DNA from: Zopfochytrium polystomum
Taxonomy: Eukaryota > Chytridiomycota > Chytridiomycetes > Chytridiales > Chytridiaceae
Length of the DNA stretch: 64,000 nt
NCBI GenBank assembly: GCA_025765615.1
Contig: JAIVFJ010000131.1
Location: forward strand, 62,001-126,000
Direction of reading: 5' to 3'
Part shown: positions 10,498-21,512 of the stretch, in pieces
Numbering within the stretch: position 1 is the stretch's first letter
Layout of the letters: each line of letters starts with the position of its first letter
Program-made: the position numbers and the translations under genes
Notes under the pieces: generated by a model
Told to the model about the DNA's origin: nothing
The model's input: the letters and a program-made list of their open reading frames with translations, nothing else
Database searches by the model: none

Positions 10498-12784
10498 CTA
10501 TTGAGGTGAAGACACCGTGGATGCAGCAGGGGCCACCGGGGTGGCAGCGGATCCCGCAGCCGACGGAAGAGATGTCTGCCGACTAGTTTTAACCGAGTTG
10601 AACACTGTCATCAATTGGGTGACCATGGAAGCCCTAAAATCCAGAGACAGAGCGGGGTGAGTGGGAAAGGCATCCTGAAATGGGAATAATTTGAGCAGGC
10701 ATAAACGTCTACTCACGCGTCCGCCACATTGCTGGGGACAACAACCGTGGTACCCTCTTTGGCAATCTTGGAGAACGCTTCCATGTACTTTTCGGCCACG
10801 GCAAGGGAAATGGCGTCTTGGCCGGCGTCTCCCTGCTTTGCGATTGTGGCGGCAATCCGCGCGATAGACTCCGCGTTCGCGGTCGCCTTCAGCAGAATCG
10901 CTTGAGATTCACCTGATGGAATTATTGAAGTATAAGCGGCAGGTTTTTTGAGACACGTAACGCAAGCCGGGGTCGAGTTCCATAGGCGGTGTCAAGGCTT
11001 TACGACATCTAAAACGTGCAATCTGCAACAGCATACGACTAACTAACCTTCGGCAGAGTTGATTTGCTTCATTTTCACAGCTTCAGAGTCCAAAATAACG
11101 GACTGCTTCTTGCCCTCTGCGACGTTGATAGCGGCTTGCCTGAGAGAAAAAAAAAGCGCGTTTACGCTCAACGTTCAAACTCTCTCCAAAGTTGCATCGT
11201 TCGACGCGCAGGTGAATCGCTAAAGAATGGAGTGTCCTACCTTGCACCTTCACTCTCCAAAATCTCTGCTCGTTTCCGCCTCTCCGCGCTGACCTGAAAG
11301 TCAAAGGATAAGACCACATCAAACTTGAGAGAAGAGAAGTAATTGATCGAGGCAATAAAGACTTACTTGCTGGTGCATCGCAGCCACGACATTGTCGGGA
11401 GGGTGGATGTCGCGGATTTCGTACCTAGTGTTTGGTTCTCTTCATTGGAGGGCGTCGAACGTGGTTTTCCGACGCACCTTAAGCATTTAATGCCCCAGTC
11501 CGCTGCTGCAGAGTTGATCGCATGAACGATGTTGTTGTTGAGCTGAGTTCGCTCGGCGAGAGTTCGGTCCAACGACAGCTGGCCGATTTCCGCACGCTGC
11601 AATAATTTGAGGGGTCGCATTCATGGTTAACGCTGCTTTCGGGTTCATTGACGAGAGTTGAAAAATCAGCATCCCTTACCATAGTAGTTTGAGCGAGTTG
11701 CGACACAGCAAATTCAGCGTCCTCCACGCCGTAGGACGCCTACCGGAAATTATTTGAGCGTTTCGTCTCGTGGTCCTCCAAGCAGGTTACCTTGAATGGG
11801 TCTTCGATGCGATAGTACAAGACTCCATCGATCTCCAGTGTGACGTTGTCTACAGGAGAGCAAATTCGTCAAGTCAACCGGGCAACACATGCTTGTTTTG
11901 CCATACCCTGAGTAATGGCGCTCTGCGTTGGGATCTCCACGGCGATTTCCTTCAAGGATTGGACGTGTCGGATGCGGTCGATGAAAGGAATCAAAAATGA
12001 AAGGCCAGGCTCGAGGATACGATGGAACTTTCCAAATCGCTGGAGATTTGCCGATGTATTTCGGCGAGGGAGAAGACGGGAACAAGTGGTCGTCAGGAAT
12101 TGATTCACACACGGACGGTCGGCAATTTAAGATTCCAAACCTCGACGACGTACACCGAAGCTTGCGGCACGAAAAGTATCACCTTGAGTGCCAAAAAATG
12201 TCGATCATGAGCAAAAAATGACTGGGTTCCTCCTTCCTGGAACCGCCCGCCCCCTCACCCCTCACCGTGTTCGCCACAGACTTGTTGCGCGAAACCTTGA
12301 ATCCGCCGCCGCCGCGACCGCCGCCGACGCCGCCAAACGCGCCGAGCCCTCGCCCCGAATCAAAGCCCCATCCGCCGTCGCCGCTCGGTCCCGTTCCCCA
12401 GCCACCGGAGCCGCCGGAGCCGCTCCCGCCGTAGTTGTGCGACGCCGGCGTGGCGTGGAGCCGTCTCGCAGGCGTCGCGACACCGCCGACGCCGCGGCTA
12501 CCGCCAGCCTTCCGAAGGATGAGCGGCGCGGCATGGCTCTGGAGAAGGGACGATCTCAGTGGGGGGGTTGGCGCGACGGCCGTGGCTGCTGTTGGGGCTG
12601 CTGCAAAGGCAGCGGCGGCGGCTGGTTCTGGGGCGCACGGCAGAGACGGATAGGCGGATGGCAAGGCGGATAGACAGCGCGAGTGGGTTGCGGTCGCGGT
12701 GGGTGCAAAGGCCGCAGCAGCTAAGCGAGCCTTTGCCGCGGCGGCGGCGGAGGCGAGCAGTGGGCGAGCGTTGCGCAGCGTCAT
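10498..12784 (-). CDS. Stomatin-like protein 2, mitochondrial (SPFH/band-7 family)
   Basis: Eleven exons on the minus strand: 12266-12784, 12141-12182, 11907-12039, 11791-11849, 11680-11739, 11478-11596, 11367-11424, 11241-11293, 11048-11139, 10717-10912, 10498-10633; 488 aa. After an Ala/Arg-rich N-terminus with mitochondrial targeting character comes a Gly/Ser/Trp-rich low-complexity stretch (about residues 115-165). The SPFH core follows: ERFGKFHRILEPGL, RIRHVQSLKEIAVEIPTQSAIT, DNVTLEIDGVLYYRI, SYGVEDAEFAVSQLAQTTMR, EIRDIHPP, ERRKRAEILESEGARQAAIN, then the coiled-coil and VAEKYMEAFSKIA. STOML2 proteins form ring-like scaffolds on the inner mitochondrial membrane that bind cardiolipin and prohibitins and protect respiratory complexes. 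The glycine-rich linker is longer than in animal proteins. The second exon is only 42 nt. Confidence 0.93.
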
Positions 12785-13514
12785 CGAGGATTTTTTCAGC
12801 TCTCGAATTGCTTGCCGTGTCAGTTGATGTTGATCTCTGTCTGACGCGAATGGGTGACTCGATTGTTTTGTGTTACGCTCGAGGAGGCGGAGGAGGACGC
12901 GGAGGACGCGGAGGACAAAGGTCGAGGAGAGAGGAGGAGAAGGAGAAGGAGGAGGAAGTGACGAAACACTGTCGATTTGGTCGAATTAGCTGATTGTCCC
13001 ATGCGAGGAGGGCACCCCGCTCAATGAACTGCTGCCTGGTGGTATGACCCCCAGCAGCCGATCAAGGGCCTTATCGGTACCCCGCTAGGGGCTGGAATAT
13101 AAGTAAGCAGAGCTTCGTTTGGGCACCTTTAGGTCCAACGAAAACGTAGCATGGCGTAAGCAAAGAGCAAGGAAGCGGCAGAGACTGCAACGACGGCATT
13201 CACACTTCAACGCTAGGCATTTCGTGGCGGCAGCGGCAATACTCTCTCGCTCCAGATCCCGCGAGCATTCTGGCCATGTTCTAGTTACCCCCACCACTCT
13301 TCGTTGGTAGGGGGCTTATTCTGTGGTTCTTCGCGTCGAACTCTCCCATGCCGAGAAAAGTGATCAGGTCATCGTGGAAATACAGTGGGAGAAACAAATC
13401 GAGGGCCAACGTAGAGGCGAAACGGTAATATCACAAACTCATCTCTTTTTAAAAAAAGGGGGCAAGCAAAAGGTAAACAGAAGCGGGCAGCTCGCTCAGT
13501 GCGCATGGGGCACG
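12785..13514. other. Spacer between two minus-strand genes
   Basis: Contains a GGAGGACGC tandem near 12885-12916, a TATAA-like site at about 13097, and an imperfect C-rich/G-rich hairpin at about 13287-13315. No open frame with coding character. I looked for spliceosomal, 5S and SRP RNA signatures on both strands and recognised none, though the conserved-looking GC-rich block at 13000-13100 is unexplained. Confidence 0.4.
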
Positions 13515-13838
13515 TTACGCACCACCGCTGTAGGAAGTATTTTAAAACGATAATCACAGAAGTAGAGCCACATCAAACTTACACAATGATGTTGTTGATC
13601 GGGATGTGGATCAACTTGACGAAGAAGCCAATGAAGCCCATGATAAGGAAACCGACCCCGACGGCGCGAGAGATTTGCAGGAATTCTGGATAAGAGGGCA
13701 CTCTTAGCCCACGCCCGGTTGCCGAGTGTGCTCAAACATACCCCTGCGATCAGGCTTTGTGCACCTCTTGATGAGAGCAATGCTCTCCTTTGCGAATTGC
13801 TTGGGCCCATCGATGAGCTCCGTGAAATTATCTGACAT
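13515..13838 (-). CDS. Protein transport protein SEC61 subunit gamma
   Basis: Three minus-strand exons: 13742-13838, 13583-13685, and a 13-nt terminal exon 13515-13527; 70 aa. The translation reads [11 protein letters not shown]..., then [18 protein letters not shown], then one membrane segment with [19 protein letters not shown] and a VGGA end. This is the near-invariant sequence of Sec61 gamma/Sss1, the tail-anchored subunit that clamps the two halves of the Sec61 channel in the ER membrane. Length and topology (cytosolic N-terminus, one helix) are normal. The last exon supplies only the final four residues and the stop, so automatic predictors can miss it. Confidence 0.95.
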
Positions 13839-14402
13839 TATGGGCTTTTGGAAGTTCGTTGTGTGTCGAGTGAGTTAGTCAGCTGAAACTCTGGGGATCG
13901 GGCATGAAAGGGTGACCGTGGTATTCTCAAGGACGCCAAATCTGAGTCCCTGCACAGATCACGGAGTAGCAGCAGACGTCGCAGATCTTGATCGGCGGTG
14001 GAACAGGAAAGGGACGCGGTCGCCTGACACGCAGCTCCGCTTGCTGTGGCAGTCGCCGGGTGCTGTTCTGCCGCTGCTTATCGCCCAGATCCGCTGCCCC
14101 TTCCGCCAACCTCACCAACCGTCGACCTTCCGTCCATCCCAAGCACGTTCGCTCTGAATCGCCTGTCCCCCGCCCGCCCGTCCGCCCGCGGCTACCCAAC
14201 CTCCTCCTCCTCACCTTGCTGCTCCAAGTGTGCGTGCCTCTTCTTTTTTTGACCAGCGAACTTCCCAAATTTCCCCAAGCCGTTTTCCCCCCCCACAATA
14301 ATCCCTTTCGGCGAGTTTTGATTCGCCCGCTGATTTTGGCCCCCTTCCGGAGCCGCCACCACCACCCAACTCCATACTACTGCCCCCCCTGGCCGGCCAC
14401 CC
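13839..14402. promoter_or_regulatory. Divergent promoter region, SEC61 gamma / AKTIP-like gene
   Basis: A 564-bp spacer between two genes that point away from each other. It is pyrimidine-rich on the plus strand from about 14080 to 14400. No specific element is recognised, and its role as a shared promoter region follows only from gene orientation. Confidence 0.4.
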
Positions 14403-15829
14403 ATGGACGTGAAGCGGGTATGTGAGACGAGCGAGCATGCGCTTATGGATTAAGCCAACAGGCGCTTATTATATGGTGCCGGGTGTGTGGGTCTGTGGGT
14501 GTGTGCGAGCTGGCCCTTAAGATGGCCGTCCATTCCAAGCATCTCCCCCAACCCTGGACAGTTTGCCAACGCATCGTGGACCCTAAATCACCACCTCTCG
14601 TTTCCCAACTCGGCCGTAAAATAATTCCAGATTGGCATCGAAAAGCGGTCGGATCCGACTGCTCCAAGCAGTTCCTCCGGCCCCGCTGCCTCTGGCGGCA
14701 CACCCGGCAGCGCTGCTGCGTCCCTCGGCATCCACCCTTTCGATCAGACCCAACGCGACATGCGGATCTATTCGCAGTACTTCAGACGTACCGAACTTCT
14801 GATCGAATAGTTGAGTCTTTTTCGCAGTCCGCCATTCCCTGAGAGAATGTGCAAGCCAAAGAACGGAAGTGCAAAGGGCTGACACTTTGCTCGTTTTTGC
14901 CTTTCTTTGACGCTTCGCGCGCGATCGCCGCGTTTCCGGATGCCACCAGCAAGAACCTGAGGAATCCCAACCATTGCCCGACGGGAATGTACATCATGCC
15001 GGATCTGGACAATCTCAATGGTCAGACGGTTTTTATTATCAGCCAGGATGTTTGTTTCGTTGTTGACATCTTTGGCCGTCATCCCATCAAGAGTGGCACG
15101 GCGTCCTCTTTGTCCACCGCGGATACTACAAGGAGGGAATATTCAAGTTCTACCTTCAGATCCCCGACGGGTACCCGGACGAAGGCCCGACGGTCCACTT
15201 TGTCACCGATATGTTCCACCCCCTCATCGATCGCGAGGGCAACTTCTCCCTCCGCCAGCAGTTCCCCGTGTGGCGGCCGCAAAAGGACTTCCTCTCCCAC
15301 GTCCTGCACTACATCAAAAACTCGTTCCGCGAAGCGTTCCTTGCGAACCTGGACGAGTCCCTCTGCCCAAACCGCGAGGCGCTGAAAATGTTTAACCTCG
15401 AACGCCACCTGTTTGCGCGGCTGGCCGCGCAGTGCGCGCAGCTGTCGGCTTCCGACGCTATCCTGTATGACCAGGACGAGCAGGACGGGTTCTTGATCAA
15501 GTTTAAGCAGCTCGGTGACGAGGAGCTGTCCAATGTCAAGTCGCAGTTTTTGGGGAGCTTGGTGAGTCTTGCGGTCGAACTCCCCGTCATCAGTTTCCGA
15601 TTGCGCTCGCTCTTTCGATTGAGAGAGCGCTCTGATTATTCGCGCACTCAACTTCTACATCTTTTTTGAACAGCGATTTGACGGGACACTCCTACAACCA
15701 CCAACCCTCGGTTCGAATCTCGCGCCCGCGCAGAATCAGAAGCCAGAGACTACAACCGAAAGCGAGCTTATTCGAAACATTCGGACAGTCAGCGACGGTG
15801 TATCGCAAATGCTATACGGCAAAGATTGA
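14403..15829 (+). CDS. AKTIP/Fused-toes (FTS)-type ubiquitin-conjugating enzyme variant
   Basis: Five exons: 14403-14417 (15 nt), 14631-14809, 14950-15020, 15092-15561, 15674-15829; 296 aa. The UBC fold runs from about residue 80: RRTELLIEYKNL, CPTGMYIMPD, EWHGVLFVHRGYYKEGIFKFYLQIPDGYPDEGPTVHF, then FHPLIDREGNFSL. In active E2s the last block is HPN....G.ICL; here Asn is Leu and the catalytic Cys position is Ser, so it should not form a ubiquitin thioester. This pattern and the order of blocks match FTS/AKTIP, which bridges Hook and FHIP proteins and links early endosomes to dynein in animals and filamentous fungi. The very short first exon rests on splice signals and phase only. Confidence 0.85.
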
Positions 15830-16362
15830 ACGGCTGTCTTTTGGTGCATGAAATATTTCAGCTTTTGCACCGCAGTTCGCACCGCGCATTCTTCCCACTT
15901 TTTGTCACCTTGTTCCTTTTACTTCACGGTTCGAGTCACCTCTTTGTTTTCTTGCACGATTCAAATCCTCCTTTTTTAAATCACTGTTCTTTTTTTCCCG
16001 TCAGCCAGAGCGAGTTCTCCTTTCTGAATTCCCGTGTCGACCAGCTCCACTGTCAACCGAGCTCTTTCCCTGGGCTTTCATTCCCACCTACGCTCTCGTG
16101 GGTCGCGCATCTGTTCTTGAAGCACGTGTTTTTTCTTCTTCTTCTACCTCTCCCCCCTCGCTATATTTCCTTTTCCAACACGACAGATGGGGTCTTTGTG
16201 AACGGCAGTCGATCAGAGCAAATCCCCCCAAAAGGCAGCGCTGGGGCCCGATCGAGATCAAAGCATGCATACATTGTCAACGAGTAAGAGAGAGACGGAG
16301 AGAGAGATAAAGAGAGATAAAGCAGAAAGAGGTGGAGGGAGGGGGGGGGGAAAGGGAAATGT
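15830..16362. other. Intergenic region, 3'-3' spacer
   Basis: Lies between the AKTIP-like gene (+) and an unrecognised minus-strand gene. Pyrimidine-rich to about 16170, then a short GA-rich tract at about 16286-16345 and a G10 run at about 16341-16350. No gene seen. Confidence 0.5.
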
Positions 16363-17940
16363 CTAAAACCCATCAAATCGGAAAGGGTTCATGTACACAG
16401 GAGGCCTGAATTCCGCGGAATCCCGGCCTGAGCGGCGGGCTGCTTGTCGAGATCGTGGGACTGTACAAAGTCGGCCAGTCAGATGAAGGCAAAATCGAGC
16501 CCAAGAACCAAAGCGGACAGGGGGGAAGAAAGCGTGGATGGGAGGGGGAAAAGTAAAGCTGGGAAAGTTTTTACCTCGAATCACCCGCTCCGTGAGGGAC
16601 GGACTCGTCGACGCGCTCCTGCTGCCCCAACTTGAGCCGCCGCCGCTACTGCGCGGCGAGCCGTGCCCATCAATGTCGGGCGACAGCAGCGACCCGCCGC
16701 CGCCGCTCCCGTAGGCGCTCCCGACGCTCCAGTGGACGCCGCTGACGGACCCCGTCTGCGATCGCCGGCCGCCCATCGCGCGCCCGCCCGACGCTCCATA
16801 CCCGCCGCCACCGCCGCCACCGCCACGCTCCGACGCCGCGGTCGACCCGGGTGTCGCGGCGCCGCGCGGAATCGAGTCCATGTCGGCCAGCAGCCGGTCC
16901 GCCTCCCGCGGCGGCAGCAGCCGGTGCGCCAGGTCGTGGACAATGTCGGCGAGCTGGTTAACCGTGTGCGATGTGACCTGCGCTTTCGCGAGGAGGTGCG
17001 AGGAGGTGATGGCGAGGTTTGGTGGAGGTACGGGGGAGGTGAAGCCGAGCTCAGCGAGGTTCGGCTGAATTTTTGGGGGGGACGGTGGCGTTGCGGTGAG
17101 TGTAGATGCTTTGGCCACCCAACAAAGAAACTGTGCGGGTGGTGTCACCCACCATTGTGTCAAGGATGTTTTTCAAGGTGTTGTCCAGGTCGAGGCCCTG
17201 CGTACCGAACGAACTTGAGAGAGAGGAAGAAACGAAAGACGAGTCCGGGGACAGTATCTTTGCATACTCCCCAACAACATCTGGTGCTGCCTTGTGCTGT
17301 TCAACAAAAAGAAGTTCGCCGTGAGGAGGGGTTCTGAGCGGAGGCCTGTGGAAGCGACCACGGTAAACGGGAGAAGTGAAAGCGCCACCTGAAAGTCGTT
17401 AGGCCGCATGACCTTGATCGTCCCTTCCCAGTACACATTCTTTGCCAGAGTGTGTTGTGCGAGGGTTGCTTGCGGAAAGGACTCGCAGTACACGACGCCG
17501 GGATAGTCCGCGCCCGAGTGCAGGGTCTGCTGCGCCAGTCCCGTGGCGCTATCCATGTCAATACCGACCATGGTCTCGGCATAGTACAGCAGGAGGGCCT
17601 CGAAGGGAACGAGCGTCGGGTTGAAGATGATGTCGATGGCGAAGCGGAATCGGGCTGACCTGTGATCGAGGATGGAGGAAGGCCGGATGGAGATGATCTT
17701 TGGCGGTCCAAAGGCTTTGATGAAGAGCGACTGGAGCGCCGATCCTTGCTGCTGCTGCTGCTGAGGCTCCTGTGGGTGCGACTGCGACTGCTGCGACTGT
17801 TGCTGCTGCTGCTGCTGCTGCTGTTGCTGCTGCTGCATCTGCATCTGCATCTGCAGCTGCTGCGAGTGGGCGCCGCCAACCGCGCCGCCGCTGTCGCCGG
17901 CGTCGCCGGCAGGAAGGGCGAAAGTGACGCGCTCGAACAT
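16363..17940 (-). CDS. Unrecognised protein with Gln-rich and Gly/Ser-rich linkers
   Basis: Four minus-strand exons with consistent phases: 17389-17940, 17153-17296, 16575-16977, 16363-16460; 398 aa from the ATG at 17940. The start (MFERVTFALPAG) is followed by a Gln/Met-rich run (about residues 26-65) encoded by CAG/CAT-type repeats. A conserved-looking globular part includes FGPPKIISIRPSSILDHRS, FAIDIIFNPTLVPFEALLLYY and NVYWEGTIKVMRPNDF, and a helical part (HTVNQLADIVHDLAHRLLPP) precedes a Gly/Ser-rich linker. The protein ends FRPPVYMNPFRFDGF. I do not recognise the family. An upstream exon is possible because the frame is open above 17940 to a poly-pyrimidine AG at about 17990, but no phase-compatible donor was found. 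No membrane segment is evident. Confidence 0.6.
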
Positions 17941-18257
17941 ACAGTGGTATATGACAAACAGTGACCACTCTCCCAGGCCACCTCGAGTGCTAAAACAAAA
18001 AAAAAAAAAAAAAAAAAAAGAAAGAAAAAGCGGGAGAAAAAAACAAAAAAAAAAAAATTTGGAAAAAAAAAAAACGATCTCTCTACGGCAAGCCTCCTCC
18101 CATAGGCTTGTTTCAGGCTCTTCCACAAAGGAAAGAGCAAATTTATTATTACGACAGAATTCAAATATATTTAAATCAGGGCTAATAATACCATCGTTCA
18201 GTTGTAGACTGGGCATCAGCAGATCTGCTGCTGCTTGCTTGCTTTCTTACTTGCTTG
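17941..18257. repeat. Spacer with long poly-A/T tracts
   Basis: Between the unrecognised gene's start and the CFAP298 stop, both on the minus strand. It carries poly-A runs at about 17996-18019 and 18044-18072. No independent gene is supported, although the minus-strand frame at 18216 reads open for about 45 codons. Confidence 0.5.
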
Positions 18258-19669
18258 TCACTTTGGGCGCCACGACACATTCTGCACGCCAATGAAACTG
18301 GATTTCAAGGATTTCGGGTTCGCCCACGGCGAGTTGAGGTAGTCGTCGTCGTCGTTCTCTTCGAGTTTCTGTTGGAGACAGTGCCGACGCAAAAAAAGGG
18401 AATGTAGAAAAAACGCCAAATCAGAAAACAGTCAAAACCCACAAACAAAAGCCGAGAAAAGGAAAAAAAAATTGTGCTGCTGCACAGAACCTTTTGCTGT
18501 TCTTGCTTTTTGTAGTAGTACGCCATCAGCTCCTTCTGTGCTTTCTCATCGAATGGGCTCTCGCGAACTGGTGCCCCCTGTGATTTCTGGTTGATTTTAG
18601 GGTTAGAGTCGGGGAAGGGGGGCGGACAAGCGCACGAGTGGACGGTCGGGCTGAACCTTTTGAAGCTTGACGATCACTTTGGTTTTCTCGTTCTTCCCCA
18701 GAAACTCAGACAGAAGCTTCTCCGGCGTCAACTCTCGCCCCGCCCACCATATGGCCGACTCATTGGGTAGAAAGACCTCCTTGGACGCCTGAAACAGCAG
18801 TTAGATGGATTCTGCTTAATGGGGCCGGGGAAATATGTACTGCGGTGCCGGTCAAGTCTTCGTCGTCCTCTAGAATGGCCTTGGCTGTCTCCCACTCTGG
18901 CATCCCCATTGGATAAGCGATGGTAAGCGACCCGCCAATGTTTCGCATCGCCTCCTCTATCTGCTCCATGCTCAAGAAATTATTTGTCAGAGGGTATTCC
19001 TAATAACCAACGTAACGATACGTGGTGTAAGTATGTTGTGCAAGAACAGAGTGGAGTGAGTCCAAACCGTTGACACAAGCGTTTTGGCGGCGTCAATCGT
19101 TCGATTGACTACCTCGGCAATCTCGGGCAAAGGGCCTAGAAATGGGATGGGGGAGGGGGGCGTGCGGGGTGAGCCGACTGTACTAACTGGATATCAACTC
19201 CTTCCGCCACATTGTGTCCTGCTCACATTCGCCAGTGCGACGTCCGGTAGGATCTGGGTTCACCATGTACCGCTGCCCGCCGCGATCGACGTATTTTGGC
19301 TCCTTGGGCGGCGCCGGCTCCTTGTTTTCCGAAGCGGATTGCTCAAGCTCCTCGATGGAGTACCCGTGCTGGTCCAGCGGCTTCAAAAGACCGTGCGTGA
19401 CAATGTCAGCGGCAGCTGAGGAGGAGCAGAAAGTGCGGAGCGGTTCGTGGGGAGTGGGGGGTAGAGGTGAGGTGGGGGCAAAAAGGGGAAAGCATTAGAG
19501 GCCCGTTCGATCGATCGCAATCATGTTCACCGTCGATCAGCCGTTGCAGCCGCATCTTTGCGTTGTACAGCTTGCAAATGTCGGCGATCACGTCGCCCGC
19601 CTTGGCTGAGACCGTTGTCTCGTAGAGTAGCACCAGATCGTTGTTGCGCTTGACCGTCAGCACCACCAT
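18258..19669 (-). CDS. Cilia- and flagella-associated protein 298 (CFAP298/Kurly)
   Basis: Seven minus-strand exons: 19531-19669, 19188-19415, 19068-19135, 18841-18999, 18657-18788, 18491-18577, 18258-18368; 307 aa (human about 290). Landmarks in order: MVVLTVKR start and KLYNAKMRLQRL, then VTHGLLKPLDQHGYS, a basic PTGRRTGE segment, SLTIAYPMGMPEWE, LTGTA, IWWAGREL, FLGKNEKTKVIVKLQK, GAPVRESPFDEKAQKELMAYYYKKQEQQK, and the terminal LEENDDDDYLNSPWANPKSLK...WRPK. These blocks are the family signature. CFAP298 is needed for dynein-arm assembly and planar positioning of motile cilia, so it signals that this fungus makes a motile flagellum. The start was set by alignment to the MVLL start of animal orthologues; an in-frame Met lies 26 codons upstream. 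Confidence 0.93.
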
Positions 19670-20316
19670 TTCGAGACTTGTCTGCAGGAGAAGGTTCTTT
19701 CTTGCCAGCTCCAAAAAATTCAAACTCAGCTTTCCAGTTGGTTCCATTCGATATAAGCCCTGTCCTCACGCGAAACACTGGAAGGCGCATATACTCGAGC
19801 TCCAAGGGGTCAAGTTTCGGAGTCAGCTGTTGGGGACAACAAGGATGGAAGTTTGCTTCTGCATTGATTGGAGGCGGTTCTGTCCACAAAACTCCGCCTC
19901 GGTCAGTTACCCAATAATAAAGTAGCATTGCACCTGCTCCCCAATATAAAGTAACCACGCTTATGGAACAGAGACCGCAATAGAGGCGTGAAAATGGGGA
20001 AAGCAAGCAATCACCGTGCGGTCGACTCATATGGTGGAGCACGTCTTCAAGAAATTACGGACTGACTGTTCTTCTGTCGGGCACCAATTCCACAGTGTCA
20101 TCGACCGCACGAAGCAGCTTAAAGGTTTGATTCTGCGCTAACCCCTCATCGATTCTTCGTTCTAAATAATTGTGGCCACCCGCAAGAGGGTGAGTGTGTT
20201 ATGCCCCCCACGAGTGGATCACTCGGAACCTCCCTATGCCCACGGACACTGCGATCGCCTCGCAGAGGTGCTCTCGAGGGACATCAAAGCTGCCATAAAG
20301 GAAAAAAAAAGATATT
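19670..20316. other. Intergenic region with one possible short plus-strand exon
   Basis: Between two minus-strand genes. A plus-strand ATG at 20031 opens about 31 codons ending in a GTTTGA donor-like site, and a second short open piece ends at a GTGAGT at about 20189. No family was recognised and no full gene could be built. Otherwise nothing seen. Confidence 0.3.
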
Positions 20317-21440
20317 CTACACGGGCGCTCCGCGCCCAGCGGTGGACACTTTCCTCGATCCGCCCCCACCGACACCCACACCGCCACCTGCACCACCGCC
20401 GCCGCCGCCGCTCGTCGGGCCTCCGGGGCTCCGCAGGGTATTGCTTCTCCTCGGAGACGCGGACCCGGTGCCGCCGCCGAGCGCCGATGCGTGGAACACG
20501 GGCGACAGCGAAGGCGGCGGGCCGGCCGGGTGCGATGACCGGAGCAGGACCGGCGAGTCCGACGCCAGCGACGACGGCGGCCGGCTGCCGTCGTGGAGGC
20601 CGGCGATCGTGTACGGGTCTGCGGTCGGCGCCGGCGTGGATGGGACTGCAGACCGGTGGAATTCGCGCCTGGGGGGTGGAATTCGCGTTTGGGTGGTGAA
20701 ACGGACGAGGTGGACCAGGGGCGTAGGCAATTCAGCAGGCGGAATGAAATAAGGGGAACGAGAAATGAAGGCTGTACATTGATTCGCTGAATTGCCGAAG
20801 CTGCAGGATCGGGGCCGAATTAGAAGGCTTTCGCATTCAACAATTTACTTGAGTAGAAAGAGCACCCACCTTTTCGGCGAGCAGGTTCACCTCAGACTCC
20901 CGTTGCCGGATCCTTGCGTCTATTTCGGCCTGCTGCTCATCGGATTCGCCTCTGCGTTTCACCTCGTTAACAAAACCTCCCCGCAATGCGCTGCCTGCAA
21001 TTCGGTCCGTCGCCCGCGGTGTGGGACTCACTTGACTTCCTCGATTGGCTTGGTTCCAATGGCAATGTGCGCAAGAGCGAGCTCCGTCTGCACCTTTCTG
21101 CTTGGTGCGATTCAATAAAGAACAACGAGAGGCTTGTAAGCCATGTGCCCGGACACAGGGGGAGCCTCGCAAAGCAAGCACGGGCCACCGGTCCCAACCC
21201 TCCCCACCTGAGCCGGTCGACGGCTTCCTCGAGGGCGGACGGTGCGCCACCTACGGCCTTGGTCTTGTTCTTGCCTCCTCGCCGATCCGCTGGCGGGAAT
21301 GCGGCCAGCGAACCGGCAGTGGCCATGGAGGACGGTGTCAGGTCGGCCAGGCGGCCCAGCTCGGCGAGCTGCTGGTCGTGCAGAGTTGCGACGGCGGCGG
21401 CGGCGGTGGCCGACGAGGACGAAGCCTGGGCCGTCGTCAT
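20317..21440 (-). CDS. Unrecognised small coiled-coil protein with Ser/Pro/Gly-rich tail
   Basis: Five minus-strand exons with consistent phases: 21208-21440, 21032-21097, 20870-20951, 20778-20800, 20317-20668; 251 aa. The N-terminal 75 residues are Ala/Ser-rich. Exons 1-4 give a continuous heptad-like helix (LEEAVDRLRK, ELALAHIAIGTKPIEEVKG, EQQAEIDARIRQRESEVNLLAEK, LRQFSES), typical of small adaptor or complex subunits. The last exon is disordered: Ser/Pro-rich, then nearly pure Gly (GGGGGGAGGGVGVGGGG) and a basic end. The family is not recognised; small subunits of BLOC/BORC- or Mediator-type complexes look like this, but no specific motif supports a choice. Its start lies 72 bp from the start of ERCC1 on the other strand. 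The 23-nt fourth exon is the least certain. Confidence 0.5.
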
Positions 21441-21512
21441 AGTGGGGAGGGGGCTGGCGTCGATGATTTTTTCGTCTCCAGCTGCGATCGCCACCGACAA
21501 GGCAAGCCAGCC
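21441..21512. promoter_or_regulatory. 72-bp bidirectional promoter region
   Basis: Separates the start codons of the coiled-coil gene (-) and ERCC1 (+), which face away from each other. Such a short gap must hold both 5' untranslated leaders and the core promoters, or the leaders overlap. No TATA box is seen. Confidence 0.5.

Noticed and set aside
13000..13110. GC-rich block as a possible snRNA, SRP or 5S gene
   Set aside because: None of the diagnostic sequences of U1, U2, U4, U5, U6, SRP or 5S RNA was found on either strand.
15700..15740. tRNA box-B-like GGTTCGAATC
   Set aside because: It lies in the last coding exon of the AKTIP-like gene, with no box A or cloverleaf around it.
17989..18216. 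Extra 5' exon for the unrecognised minus-strand gene
   Set aside because: No donor gives the phase needed to join the open frame above 17940.
19527..20042. Minus-strand open frame extending upstream of CFAP298
   Set aside because: Different frame from CFAP298, no domain, and no splice join; the CFAP298 start is set by family alignment.
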